Part shown: one piece after another, positions 33,421-40,002 of the stretch | Layout: each line of letters begins with the position of its first letter | How positions within the stretch are numbered: position 1 is the stretch's first letter | Source: Piscinibacter sp. | Lineage (GTDB): Bacteria > Pseudomonadota > Gammaproteobacteria > Burkholderiales > Burkholderiaceae_C | Direction of reading: 5' to 3' | Assembly: GCA_019635485.1 (NCBI GenBank) | Contig: JAHBZL010000045.1 | Location: forward strand, 1 to 40,002 | DNA: 40,002 nt | Notes under the pieces: model-generated | Told to the model about the DNA's origin: nothing | Seen by the model: the letters and a program-made list of their open reading frames with translations, nothing else | The model's database searches: none | Program-made: the position numbers and the translations under genes

Positions 33421-33439
33421 GGTTCTGCATGAAGGAACC
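33421..33439 (-). promoter_or_regulatory. Small hairpin just upstream of the lamB ribosome site
   Basis: On the minus strand GGTTC-CTTCATGCA-GAACC forms a 5-bp stem with a 9-nt loop, ending a few nt before the lamB Shine-Dalgarno GAGGAG. It could modulate lamB translation or stabilise the message. Short stem, so the evidence is weak. Confidence 0.3.
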
Positions 33440-33640
33440 AGCGCTGACGCTCGGCATGCCTGCCCGCGCGGGCGCTGGCGGCGGGGGGAACCCGGTCGCA
33501 ACAGGGGAAGGCCGGCGAAAAAGGAGCGACGCCGCACGCGGCGCCGCGAACTCGCTCTTCCGACCTCCCAGGGCACTCGCCACCGGGGGGTGCCCGGCGG
33601 CGCGCGCGTCTTGTCTCCGCAACCGGCTCTTGGCGGCCGC

Positions 33641-33661
33641 GGGCAACCCGTGCGGGTGCCC
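33641..33661 (-). promoter_or_regulatory. G+C-rich hairpin in the long lamB leader region
   Basis: GGGCA and CCC (33641-33649) pair with GGG and TGCCC (33654-33661) around loop GTGC, with one bulged A. It lies between the upstream operator-like palindrome and lamB. The rest of 33440-33640 shows other G+C palindromes (for example GCCCGCGCGGGC at 33462-33473) but no convincing gene, so this 451-bp gap seems regulatory. Confidence 0.35.
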
Positions 33662-33683
33662 TGTTCAAGTCGCGATCGACTCT

Positions 33684-33698
33684 AGTAGTCGGACTACA
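33684..33698. promoter_or_regulatory. HexR/RpiR-like operator, site 1 (lamB side)
   Basis: AGTAGTCGGACTACA contains perfect arms GTAGTC / GACTAC around one G. Read on the minus strand (TGTAGTCCGACTACT) it fits the TGTARTnnnAYTACA pattern described for HexR, an RpiR-family repressor, save for the last base. It is 279 nt upstream of the lamB ATG and 117 bp from a near-identical site 2. The regulator is likely the Glk-RpiR fusion at the end of the lamB operon; this is inferred, not shown. Confidence 0.6.
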
Positions 33699-33788
33699 AA
33701 CGACGTACACGGGTTTACGCCAACTGTGCAGGATTGCAACAGATCCCGCAGAGGGGCTTGTCAGCGCGACTCAGGGTTTCACGCCGGT

Positions 33789-33817
33789 TTCAGACGCCGT
33801 AGTAGTTCGGCTACATT
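33789..33817 (+). promoter_or_regulatory. Predicted sigma70 promoter of glk
   Basis: TTCAGA (33789-33794), a 17-nt spacer and TACATT (33812-33817) each match four of six consensus bases. The predicted start would be near 33825, giving a leader of about 30 nt before glk. Operator-like site 2 covers the spacer and the -10, the classical place for repression. Confidence 0.5.
33801..33815. promoter_or_regulatory. HexR/RpiR-like operator, site 2 (glk side)
   Basis: AGTAGTTCGGCTACA shares 12 of 15 bases with site 1 in the same orientation, with arms AGTAGT / GCTACA. It overlaps the predicted glk -10 and ends 41 nt before the glk ATG. Centre-to-centre distance to site 1 is 117 bp, about 11 helical turns, which would allow looping between the two. 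Confidence 0.6.
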
Positions 33818-33856
33818 GCGCGCCTGATCGACTCGCCTGACCCCGCATCGCATTCG

Positions 33857-34828
33857 ATGGACTCGACTGGTTACCCGCGCCTGGTAGGCGACATCGGCGG
33901 TACCAACGCCCGGCTCGCGTGGCATGCCGCGGCAGGAGCCGCGCCGACCGACGTCGTCGCGCTGCCCTGTGCCGACCACGTGTCGCTGGAGGCGGCGATG
34001 CGGCACTACCTCGGCGCAATCGGTCGCAGCGCGCCGCGCTGGTGCGCCATCGGGATTGCGAACCCGGTGGTCGGCGACCAGGTGCGCATGACCAATCACG
34101 ACTGGAGCTTCTCGATCGAGGCGATGCGGCGCTCGCTCGGCTTCGAGCGCTTCCTGGTGATCAACGACTTCACCGCGCTCGCCCTGGCCCTGCCGGCGCT
34201 CGCGCCGGGGGATGTGCGCCAGGTCGGTGCCGGCCGGGCCGTGCCCGACGCGCCGCTGGGCCTGCTCGGCCCGGGAACCGGTCTGGGCGTGTCCGGTCTG
34301 CTGCCGGCGCGCAGCGGGCTGCGCTCGACGCCGGTCACCGGCGAGGGCGGCCATGTGACGCTGGCGGCGACCGACGACCTCGAGGAGGCGGTCGTGCGTC
34401 GCCTGCGCGAGCGCTTCGGGCACGCCTCCGCCGAGCGGGCGGTGTCCGGTCCCGGCCTCGTGAATCTGCATGAAGCGGTGTGCCATGTGCGCGGCGTCGA
34501 GGTGCCCGCGGTCGACCCGGCCGAGATCACGCGCCGCGCGGAGCAGGGCGAGGATCCGCACTGCGTGGAAGCGCTCGACCTGTTCTTCGCCTTCCTCGGC
34601 ACGACCGCCGGCAACCTCGCGCTCTCGCTGGGGACGCTCGGGGGCATGTACATTGGCGGCGGCATCGTGCCGCGCCTGGGTGACCGCATCGACCGTTCGC
34701 TCTTTCGCGAGCGCTTCGAGGCGAAGGGGCGGTTCCGCGCCTACCTGCAGGGCGTGCCGACCTATGTGCTGCAGGCGGGCGTGTCGCCTGCGCTGATCGG
34801 CGCCTCGCGCGCCCTGGACGACCTCTGA
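33857..34828 (+). CDS. glk: Glucokinase (Glk family)
   Basis: Phosphorylates glucose with ATP in the cytoplasm. The 323-residue protein keeps every key motif: D12-IGGTNARLA (ATP/phosphate loop), N103-D104 in VINDFTALALA (catalytic base), GPGTGLGVSGL with T141, and glucose contacts E163 and H166 (EGGHV) and E193 (SAERAVSGPG). It is not a ROK-family kinase. It is divergent from lamB, behind an operator-covered promoter, and has no clear Shine-Dalgarno, so it may be poorly translated or use a near-leaderless start. It contrasts with the defective kinase half of the Glk-RpiR fusion in the neighbouring operon. Confidence 0.94.
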   Translation: MDSTGYPRLVGDIGGTNARLAWHAAAGAAPTDVVALPCADHVSLEAAMRHYLGAIGRSAPRWCAIGIANPVVGDQVRMTNHDWSFSIEAMRRSLGFERFLVINDFTALALALPALAPGDVRQVGAGRAVPDAPLGLLGPGTGLGVSGLLPARSGLRSTPVTGEGGHVTLAATDDLEEAVVRRLRERFGHASAERAVSGPGLVNLHEAVCHVRGVEVPAVDPAEITRRAEQGEDPHCVEALDLFFAFLGTTAGNLALSLGTLGGMYIGGGIVPRLGDRIDRSLFRERFEAKGRFRAYLQGVPTYVLQAGVSPALIGASRALDDL

Positions 34829-34836
34829 ACACCTTC

Positions 34837-35739
34837 ATGAACACGACCCGAACCCCGCCCGCCCGCCTTGTCCCGCTGCTGATGGCCGGGCTGTTGCTCG
34901 TCCCGGGTGTCCCGGCCCATGCGGCGGGGCTGCTGGACGGCCTGTTCGGCAGCAGTTCCGCCGGCGGCGCGCAGGCGGAGCCGGGCCGGCGCAGCTGGAC
35001 CATCCACGAATTCACGACCATCCGCCTCGTGGCGCGTGAAAGCGGTGCCGTGCCGAACCAGCATCCGGCGGTGATCCAGCCCGAGGTGCTGCGCTCGCAG
35101 CTCGCCCAGGTGCGCTATGTCGTGCGCGGCGATGCGACGGAAGCGCTCTTCGCCGGCTCCGAACTCGACGAACTGGTCGAGCCGCTCTCGCAGGCCCTGG
35201 CGTCCGCCGGGCCCGGCGACGATGTGCTGCTGCTGTCGAGCTCGCGCCGCGGCGGCGGCATCCTGACCCAGCCGCAGGGCGTCACCGCGCGCCTGTTCGT
35301 GCAGGGCAACGCGCTGCAACTGATCGTGCACGACACGCGCTACGAGTTCATGAACCAGTACCTCGGTTCGCGCGTGCCGCCGACCTTCACCTATGGGTCG
35401 CGCGCGAGCAGCGGGTCGCCCCAGCTGCGCAGCGCCTCGGCCAAGGGGCCGCGCGGCGACTGGCTGGCGCTGCCGCTGATCGTGACCGCCGCGACCAACG
35501 CGCCCGCCGGGCCGATGCCGGCCGTGTTGCCGGCGGCCGCGGCTCCTGCGGCGGCGGCAACCCCGGCACCTGCACCCGCGGCCGCGCCGCCGGCGGCACC
35601 GATGCCGCGCCCGCGCGACCCCGGCTTCGCGGACGAGATCGAGCAGCGCCTGATCACGCTGAAGCGGCTGCGCGACCGCGGGCTGATCACCGAGGAGGAG
35701 TACCAGCAGAAGCGCAAGGAGATCCTGCAGCAGCTCTGA
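34837..35739 (+). CDS. Secreted protein with C-terminal SHOCT domain
   Basis: The 300-residue product has a signal peptide (about 1-29, VPGVPAHA-AGL), a globular region of unknown fold (about 48-190), a low-complexity Ala/Pro linker (about 222-262) and a C-terminal SHOCT domain (about 266-298; KRLRDRGLITEEEYQQKRKE). SHOCT domains are short oligomerising helices found at the ends of many unrelated proteins. The start lies 8 nt after the glk stop, so the two are probably co-transcribed and share control with maltodextrin uptake. I cannot give a function; the middle region is not recognised. Confidence 0.75.
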   Translation: MNTTRTPPARLVPLLMAGLLLVPGVPAHAAGLLDGLFGSSSAGGAQAEPGRRSWTIHEFTTIRLVARESGAVPNQHPAVIQPEVLRSQLAQVRYVVRGDATEALFAGSELDELVEPLSQALASAGPGDDVLLLSSSRRGGGILTQPQGVTARLFVQGNALQLIVHDTRYEFMNQYLGSRVPPTFTYGSRASSGSPQLRSASAKGPRGDWLALPLIVTAATNAPAGPMPAVLPAAAAPAAAATPAPAPAAAPPAAPMPRPRDPGFADEIEQRLITLKRLRDRGLITEEEYQQKRKEILQQL

Positions 35740-35777
35740 GCCGCTGTGGCGCCGGCCGCGGCCGGCGCGCCCGGCTC
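35738..35777. terminator. Large hairpin between the convergent SHOCT-protein and fabI genes
   Basis: A perfect 20-nt palindrome (35749-35768, arms GCGCCGGCCG / CGGCCGGCGC) is nested in an outer stem GAGCCG (35738-35743) / CGGCTC (35772-35777). It fills the whole gap between the stop codons. Symmetry would let it act on both strands, but there is no T-run on either side, so termination is only probable. Confidence 0.5.
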
Positions 35778-36561
35778 AGGCCTGGCCCGAGCCGCTCATC
35801 ACCTGGCTGAAGCCGCCGTCGACATAGGTGATCTCGGCGCTCACGCCGGCCGCCAGGTCGGACAGCAGGAACGCGGCGACATTGCCGACGTCCTCGATCG
35901 TCACCGTGCGGCGGATCGGCGCCGCCGCCGCGAAGTCGGCCAGCAGCTTGCCGAAGTCCTTGATGCCCGAGGCGGCCAGCGTCTTGATCGGACCGGCGGA
36001 GATGCCGTTCACGCGTACGCCCTTCGCCCCGAGGCTGTGCGCCAGGTAGCGCACGCTGGCCTCCAGCGAGGCCTTGGCGAGGCCCATCGTGTTGTAGTTG
36101 GGCACGTAGCGCACCGCGCCCAGGTAGGTCAGCGTGAGCAGCGAGGCGCCGGCGCGCAGCCGCGGTGCGGCGGCCTTGGCCATCGCCGGGAAGCTGTAGG
36201 CCGAGATGTCGTGGGCGATGCGGAAGTTCTCGCGCGACAGGCCGTCGAGGAAGTCGCCGGCGATCGCCTCGCGCGGCGCGAAGCCGATCGAGTGCACGAA
36301 GCCGTCGAACTCGCCCCAGGCGGCGCCGAGGCCGTCCATCAGCGCGGCGATCTGCGCATCGTCGGAGACGTCGCAGTCGAAGGTCAGCTTGGAATCGAAC
36401 TCGGCCGCGAACTCGGCGATGCGGTCCTTGAACCGCTCGCCCTGGTAGCTGAAGGCCAGTTCGGCACCCTCGCGGTGGCAGGCGCGCGCGATGCCGTAGG
36501 CGATGGAGCGGTTGTTCAGCAGGCCGGTGATGAGGAGCCGCTTGCCGGCAAGAAAGCCCAT
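35776..36561 (-). CDS. fabI: Enoyl-[acyl-carrier-protein] reductase (NADH), FabI
   Basis: Last step of each fatty acid elongation cycle, reducing enoyl-ACP. The 261-residue short-chain dehydrogenase starts [20 protein letters not shown] with the cofactor loop and has the catalytic Y146, Y156 and K163 (YNTMGLAK) at the same numbers as E. coli FabI. SIGFAPRE keeps G93, the site linked to triclosan resistance when changed. Ends [19 protein letters not shown] about four nt upstream supports the ATG. Divergent from the rimP operon. Confidence 0.96.
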   Translation of the reverse strand: MGFLAGKRLLITGLLNNRSIAYGIARACHREGAELAFSYQGERFKDRIAEFAAEFDSKLTFDCDVSDDAQIAALMDGLGAAWGEFDGFVHSIGFAPREAIAGDFLDGLSRENFRIAHDISAYSFPAMAKAAAPRLRAGASLLTLTYLGAVRYVPNYNTMGLAKASLEASVRYLAHSLGAKGVRVNGISAGPIKTLAASGIKDFGKLLADFAAAAPIRRTVTIEDVGNVAAFLLSDLAAGVSAEITYVDGGFSQVMSGSGQA

Positions 36562-36645
36562 GGAGTCTCCGCGCGTCGTGGGAATCGGGGGCCGGATTTT
36601 GGCATGCGCCTCCGGCCGCCCCAGGGGCCTTGACAGCCCTTTTCC

Positions 36646-36674
36646 TTGCCTGTACCTGAGCGCCGGAGTACAAT
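36646..36674 (+). promoter_or_regulatory. Predicted sigma70 promoter of rimP-nusA-infB
   Basis: TTGCCT (36646-36651), a 17-nt spacer and TACAAT (36669-36674) match four and five of six consensus bases. It predicts a start near 36682 and a leader of about 130 nt. A perfect TTGACA sits just upstream (36630-36635), but the hexamer 17 nt after it (TACCTG) is poor. Confidence 0.65.
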
Positions 36675-36710
36675 CCCGCGTTTCCTAGAAAGCTGCAGCA
36701 TCCTAGTGAT

Positions 36711-36739
36711 TGGGCGGATTCTTCCAGCCCATTTTTTTT
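36711..36739 (+). terminator. Terminator-like hairpin in the rimP-nusA-infB leader (possible attenuator)
   Basis: TGGGC-GGA (36711-36718), loop TTCT, then TCC-(A)-GCCCA (36723-36731) form an 8-bp stem with one bulge, followed by eight T residues (36732-36739). This is a textbook intrinsic terminator placed after the predicted promoter and before the first gene of the operon. NusA itself modulates termination at such hairpins, so autoregulation is a reasonable idea. After it, GAGTC recurs at 36743, 36758 and 36771. Confidence 0.7.
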
Positions 36740-36812
36740 GCCGAGTCGTTTTTCGTCGAGTCTTTTCGTTGAGTCACTGCCTGAGGATTGGTTGACAAGT
36801 CTGGACGCACCC

Positions 36813-37352
36813 GTGGGAAGCTGGCAAAGCGCCGTCGAACGCACCGTCACCGGGCTCGGGTACGAGCTCGTCGAGACCGAGCGTGCCGGTGGGGGCCTGC
36901 TGCGCGTCACGATCGACCGCCTGGCCGGCGACCCGAACGGCGCGTTCGTGACCGTCGAGGACTGCGAGAAGGTGACGCGGCAGCTTCAGCACGTGCTGGA
37001 GGTCGAGGGCTGCGACTATGCCCGGCTGGAGGTCTCCTCGCCGGGGCTGGACCGTCCGCTGCGGACCGCGGCGCACTTCGAGCGCTTCGTCGGCGTGCAG
37101 ATCGACCTGACCCTGAAGCTGGCCTTCCAGGGTCGCAAGAAGTACCGCGGCGAACTGCAGTGGCGCGAGGCGCCGCAGGACGGCTGGCGGCTGGTCTTCA
37201 ACGATGGCAAGGTCGACCAGGCCTTGGATTTTTCGCTCGACGAGGTCCGCGAGGCCCGGCTCGTGCCGGTGCTGGACTTCAAGGGGCGGCGTTTTGCGCC
37301 GGCCGGCCCGACGGCGGCGCATGATGGGGTAGACGGAGGACGGGACCGATGA
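36813..37352 (+). CDS. rimP: Ribosome maturation factor RimP
   Basis: Needed for 30S subunit maturation. The 179 residues comprise the N-terminal alpha/beta domain (about 4-88; [20 protein letters not shown] and [10 protein letters not shown]) and the C-terminal Sm-like barrel (about 90-165; [18 protein letters not shown]). Start is uncertain: GTG at 36813 gives the usual N-terminal length but a weak ribosome site, while TTG at 36792 has GAGG five nt upstream and adds seven residues. The end overlaps nusA as ATGA. Confidence 0.92.
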   Translation: MGSWQSAVERTVTGLGYELVETERAGGGLLRVTIDRLAGDPNGAFVTVEDCEKVTRQLQHVLEVEGCDYARLEVSSPGLDRPLRTAAHFERFVGVQIDLTLKLAFQGRKKYRGELQWREAPQDGWRLVFNDGKVDQALDFSLDEVREARLVPVLDFKGRRFAPAGPTAAHDGVDGGRDR

Positions 37353-38839
37353 ACCGCGAATTGTTGATGCTGGTGGACGCCATCTCGCGCGAGAAGAGCG
37401 TGGACCGCGAGGTCGTGTTCGGCGCGGTCGAGGCGGCGCTCGCCTCGGCATCGAAGAAGCTGCATGGCGGCGAGGTCGACATGCGGGTGTCGGTCGACCG
37501 CGAGAGCGGCGAGTACGAGACCTTTCGCCGCTGGCACGTCGTGCCGGACGAGGCCGGCCTGCAGCTGCCCGACTCCGAGATCCTGCTCTTCGAGGCGAAG
37601 GAGCAGATCGCCGACATCGAGGTCGACGACTACATCGAGGAGCCGGTCGAGTCCGTCTCGATCGGCCGCATCGGCGCGCAGGCCGCCAAGCAGGTGATCC
37701 TGCAGAAGATCCGCGACGCCGAGCGCGAGCAGCTGCTGAACGACTTTCTGTCGCGCGGCGACAAGATCTTCGTCGGCACCGTCAAGCGCCTGGACAAGGG
37801 CGACGTGATCGTCGAATCCGGCCGGGTCGAGGGCCGGCTGCGCCGCAACGAGATGATCCCGAAGGAGAACCTGCGCAGCGGCGACCGCGTGCGGGCGTTC
37901 ATCCTCGAGGTCGACCCGACGCTGCGCGGCCCGCAGATCATCCTGTCGCGCTCGGCGCCGGGCTTCATGGTGGAACTGTTCGCCCAGGAAGTGCCCGAGA
38001 TCGAGCAGGGGCTCCTGGAGATCAAGAGCTGCGCCCGCGACCCGGGCAGCCGCGCGAAGATCGCGGTCGTCTCGCACGACAAGCGGGTCGACCCGATCGG
38101 CACCTGCGTCGGCGTGCGCGGCTCGCGGGTCACCGCGGTCACCAACGAGCTGGCCGGCGAGCGCGTGGACATCGTCCTGTGGTCCGAGGATCCGGCCCAG
38201 TTCGTGATCGGCGCGCTGGCGCCGGCCAACGTGCAGTCCATCGTCGTCGACGAGGAGCGCCATGCGATGGACGTAGTGGTCGACGAGGAGAACCTGGCGA
38301 TCGCGATCGGCCGCGGCGGCCAGAACGTGCGCCTCGCCTCCGAGCTGACCGGCTGGCGCATCAACATCATGACGGCCGAGGAGTCCGCCTCGAAGCAGGC
38401 GGAGGAGTCCGAGGGCGTGCGCAAGCTGTTCGTCGACAAGCTCGACGTCGACGAGGAGGTCGCCGACATCCTGATCGCCGAAGGCTTCACGAGCCTCGAG
38501 GAAGTGGCCTACGTGCCGATGCAGGAAATGCTCGAGATCGAGAGCTTCGACGAGGACACCGTCACCGAGCTGCGCAACCGCGCCAAGGACGCGCTGCTGA
38601 CGATGGAGATCGCGCGCGAGGAGCGTGTCGAGGAAGTCTCGCAGGATCTGCGCGACCTGCAGCTCGACGGCAAGGGACTGCCGCCGGAGCTGATCGCCAA
38701 GCTCGCCGAAGGCGGCATCCACACGCGCGACGACCTCGCCGACCTGGCCGTCGACGAGCTGACCGAGATGACCGGCGTCGAGGAATCAAGCGCCAAGGCG
38801 CTGATCATGAAGGCGCGCGAACACTGGTTCACTGCCTGA
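37349..38839 (+). CDS. nusA: Transcription termination/antitermination factor NusA
   Basis: RNA polymerase-associated factor (496 residues, E. coli 495). Domains in order: NTD (about 1-130; [20 protein letters not shown]), S1 (about 135-200; [20 protein letters not shown]), KH1-KH2 (about 205-345; [11 protein letters not shown] and [13 protein letters not shown]), and two acidic repeats (about 365-495; [12 protein letters not shown] and [20 protein letters not shown]). Its ATG overlaps the rimP stop, so translation is coupled. Confidence 0.98.
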   Translation: MNRELLMLVDAISREKSVDREVVFGAVEAALASASKKLHGGEVDMRVSVDRESGEYETFRRWHVVPDEAGLQLPDSEILLFEAKEQIADIEVDDYIEEPVESVSIGRIGAQAAKQVILQKIRDAEREQLLNDFLSRGDKIFVGTVKRLDKGDVIVESGRVEGRLRRNEMIPKENLRSGDRVRAFILEVDPTLRGPQIILSRSAPGFMVELFAQEVPEIEQGLLEIKSCARDPGSRAKIAVVSHDKRVDPIGTCVGVRGSRVTAVTNELAGERVDIVLWSEDPAQFVIGALAPANVQSIVVDEERHAMDVVVDEENLAIAIGRGGQNVRLASELTGWRINIMTAEESASKQAEESEGVRKLFVDKLDVDEEVADILIAEGFTSLEEVAYVPMQEMLEIESFDEDTVTELRNRAKDALLTMEIAREERVEEVSQDLRDLQLDGKGLPPELIAKLAEGGIHTRDDLADLAVDELTEMTGVEESSAKALIMKAREHWFTA

Positions 38840-38891
38840 CGCGCCGGCGCCACCGCGAACCGAATACGCCAGAACAAGCAAGGATTCACCA

Positions 38892-40002
38892 ATGGCTTCG
38901 ACCACCGTCGCCCAGCTGGCCGCCGAGCTGAACCGCCCGGCTGCTGCGCTGCTCGAGCAGCTGCAGTCGGCCGGCGTCAAGAAGGCGTCCACCGACGACA
39001 CGCTCAGCGAGTCGGACAAGGAGCGGCTGCTCGACTTCCTGCGCTCGGCACACGGCACGACCGGCGGTGAGCGCAAGAAGATCACGCTGACACGCAAGTC
39101 GACCAGCGAGATCAAGCAGGCCGACGCGAGCGGGCGCGCGCGAACCATCCAGGTCGAGGTCCGCAAGAAGCGCACCTTCGTCAAGCGCGACGACGCGCCG
39201 GCGCCCGAGGAAGCCGCGCCGGTGATCGACGAGGCCGAACTGAAGCGCCGCGAGGAAGAGGCGCGTGCCCAGGCCGAGCTGCTGCGCCGCCAGGAGGAAG
39301 ACCTGGCCGAGAAGCGTCGCCAGCGCGAGGAGCAGGAGCGCCGCGACCGCGAGGCCGCCGAGGCGCGCGCCGCGGAAGCCGCCCGCAAGGCGGCCGAGGA
39401 AGCTGCCGCCGCGCTCGCCGCGGCCGCGGCCAAGCCGGCCACAAAGGCCAAGGCGCCGGCCGAGCCGCCCAAGGTCGAGACGCCGCCGGCCCCGCCGGCC
39501 GAAGCCCCGAAGCCCGCGCTGCGGGTCATCAAGGCGGCCGACGTCGTCAACGAGGAAGCGCAGCGCGCGGCCGATCTGGCCAAGCGTCGCCAGGCCGCCG
39601 AGGCCGAGGCGCGCGCCATCCGCGAGATGATGAACGCGCCGAAGAAGGTGCTCGTCGCGCCGAAGCCGGAACCGGCCAAGCCGGCCGAGCCCGCCAAGGG
39701 CGTGACGGGCACGATCCACAAGAAGGCCGGCGCACCCGCCGCGCCGGGAACGGCGACGACCGCGACGGCCAAGCCGGGCGACAAGAAGTCGGTCAAGTCC
39801 GAGAAGCTGTCCTCGAGCTGGGCCGACGACGCCGCCAAGAAGCGCGCCGCGGTCAAGGGCCGCAGCGACGGCGCGGCCGGCGGTGCCCGGGCCGGCTGGC
39901 GTGCGCCGCGCGGCGGGCGCCGCGGCGACCGCGGCGACAGCGGGCAGTCGACCTTCGTCGCGCCGGTCGAGCAGCAGGTGCAGGAGGGGCATATGCCCGA
40001 GA
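38892..40002 (+). CDS. infB: Translation initiation factor IF-2, N-terminal part (runs off window)
   Basis: The first 370 residues are visible, beginning [20 protein letters not shown], the IF2-N domain, with a second IF2_assoc segment ([16 protein letters not shown], about 62-77; [16 protein letters not shown], about 88-103). A long charged Glu/Arg/Ala helix (about 115-175), Ala/Pro-rich linkers and GRRGDRG-type basic stretches follow, as in betaproteobacterial IF-2. The GTPase domain lies beyond the window. It starts 52 nt after nusA, in the conserved rimP-nusA-infB operon. Confidence 0.97.
   Translation, partial: MASTTVAQLAAELNRPAAALLEQLQSAGVKKASTDDTLSESDKERLLDFLRSAHGTTGGERKKITLTRKSTSEIKQADASGRARTIQVEVRKKRTFVKRDDAPAPEEAAPVIDEAELKRREEEARAQAELLRRQEEDLAEKRRQREEQERRDREAAEARAAEAARKAAEEAAAALAAAAAKPATKAKAPAEPPKVETPPAPPAEAPKPALRVIKAADVVNEEAQRAADLAKRRQAAEAEARAIREMMNAPKKVLVAPKPEPAKPAEPAKGVTGTIHKKAGAPAAPGTATTATAKPGDKKSVKSEKLSSSWADDAAKKRAAVKGRSDGAAGGARAGWRAPRGGRRGDRGDSGQSTFVAPVEQQVQEGHMPE

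Noticed and set aside
33402-33827. Several open frames of 75-140 codons in the lamB/glk gap
   Set aside because: They overlap one another on both strands, have no ribosome site or recognisable domain, and the region holds hairpins and operator-like repeats.
35521-35610. Repetitive GCG/CCG run resembling a repeat array
   Set aside because: It encodes the Ala/Pro linker of the SHOCT protein; low complexity comes from coding, not from a DNA repeat element.
39240-39480. Repetitive GAG/CGC/GCC sequence suggestive of a tandem repeat
   Set aside because: It is the charged helical linker of IF-2, normal for this protein.

Overview
The window is GC-rich (roughly two thirds G+C), tightly packed bacterial chromosome with short intergenic gaps, 34 protein genes, one tRNA and no sign of phage, insertion sequences or CRISPR. 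The gene families and orders (lptG/lptF divergent from pepA-holC; a Glk-RpiR fusion; FabI; rimP-nusA-infB) point to a betaproteobacterium of the order Burkholderiales, most likely the Rubrivivax/Leptothrix/Caldimonas branch. The taxon is inferred from protein likeness recalled by eye, not from a database search.

Layout. 1-8.4 kb is housekeeping: the C-terminal part of a FimV-like protein; a leftward run lptF-lptG-cbiX-cysB-aminotransferase (LPS export, siroheme, cysteine regulation, methionine-type transamination); and a rightward run pepA-holC-hypothetical closed by an intrinsic terminator. 8.5-9.7 kb is a lone branched-chain amino acid binding protein with its own terminator. 9.7-18.7 kb is a glycogen locus: glgP-glgX-malQ leftward and glgC-glgA rightward from a shared divergent region, with no glgB. 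18.8-21 kb holds two small unknown genes, tRNA-Ser(GGA) and a qmcA-nfeD membrane pair. 21-23.3 kb is a large PLP-dependent basic amino acid decarboxylase.

23.3-35.7 kb is the most interesting part. It is a complete maltodextrin uptake operon transcribed leftward: lamB (maltoporin), malK, malE, malF, malG, a secreted single-domain CBM41-like starch-binding protein, a secreted GH13 alpha-glucosidase/amylase, and a glucokinase-RpiR regulator fusion. Divergent from lamB is a stand-alone glucokinase followed by a secreted SHOCT-domain protein. The fusion's kinase half has lost the catalytic Asp (Asn112 instead), the DxGGTN motif (DIGATY) and a phosphate-loop Thr (Ala149), while the stand-alone Glk keeps all three. 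The 451-bp lamB/glk gap carries two matching 15-bp HexR/RpiR-like palindromes, one lying over a plausible glk promoter. Together these suggest that a dead glucokinase has become the sugar-sensing half of a transcription factor controlling porin, transporter, hydrolase and the working kinase. This is an inference from sequence and is testable.

35.7-40 kb returns to housekeeping: fabI leftward, then rimP-nusA-infB rightward behind a sigma70-like promoter and a terminator-like hairpin in the leader, with infB running off the window. Metabolically, imported maltodextrin would be cut to glucose and short glucans; glucose is phosphorylated by Glk, and glucans are handled by MalQ, GlgP and GlgX, with GlgC/GlgA storing surplus as alpha-glucan.
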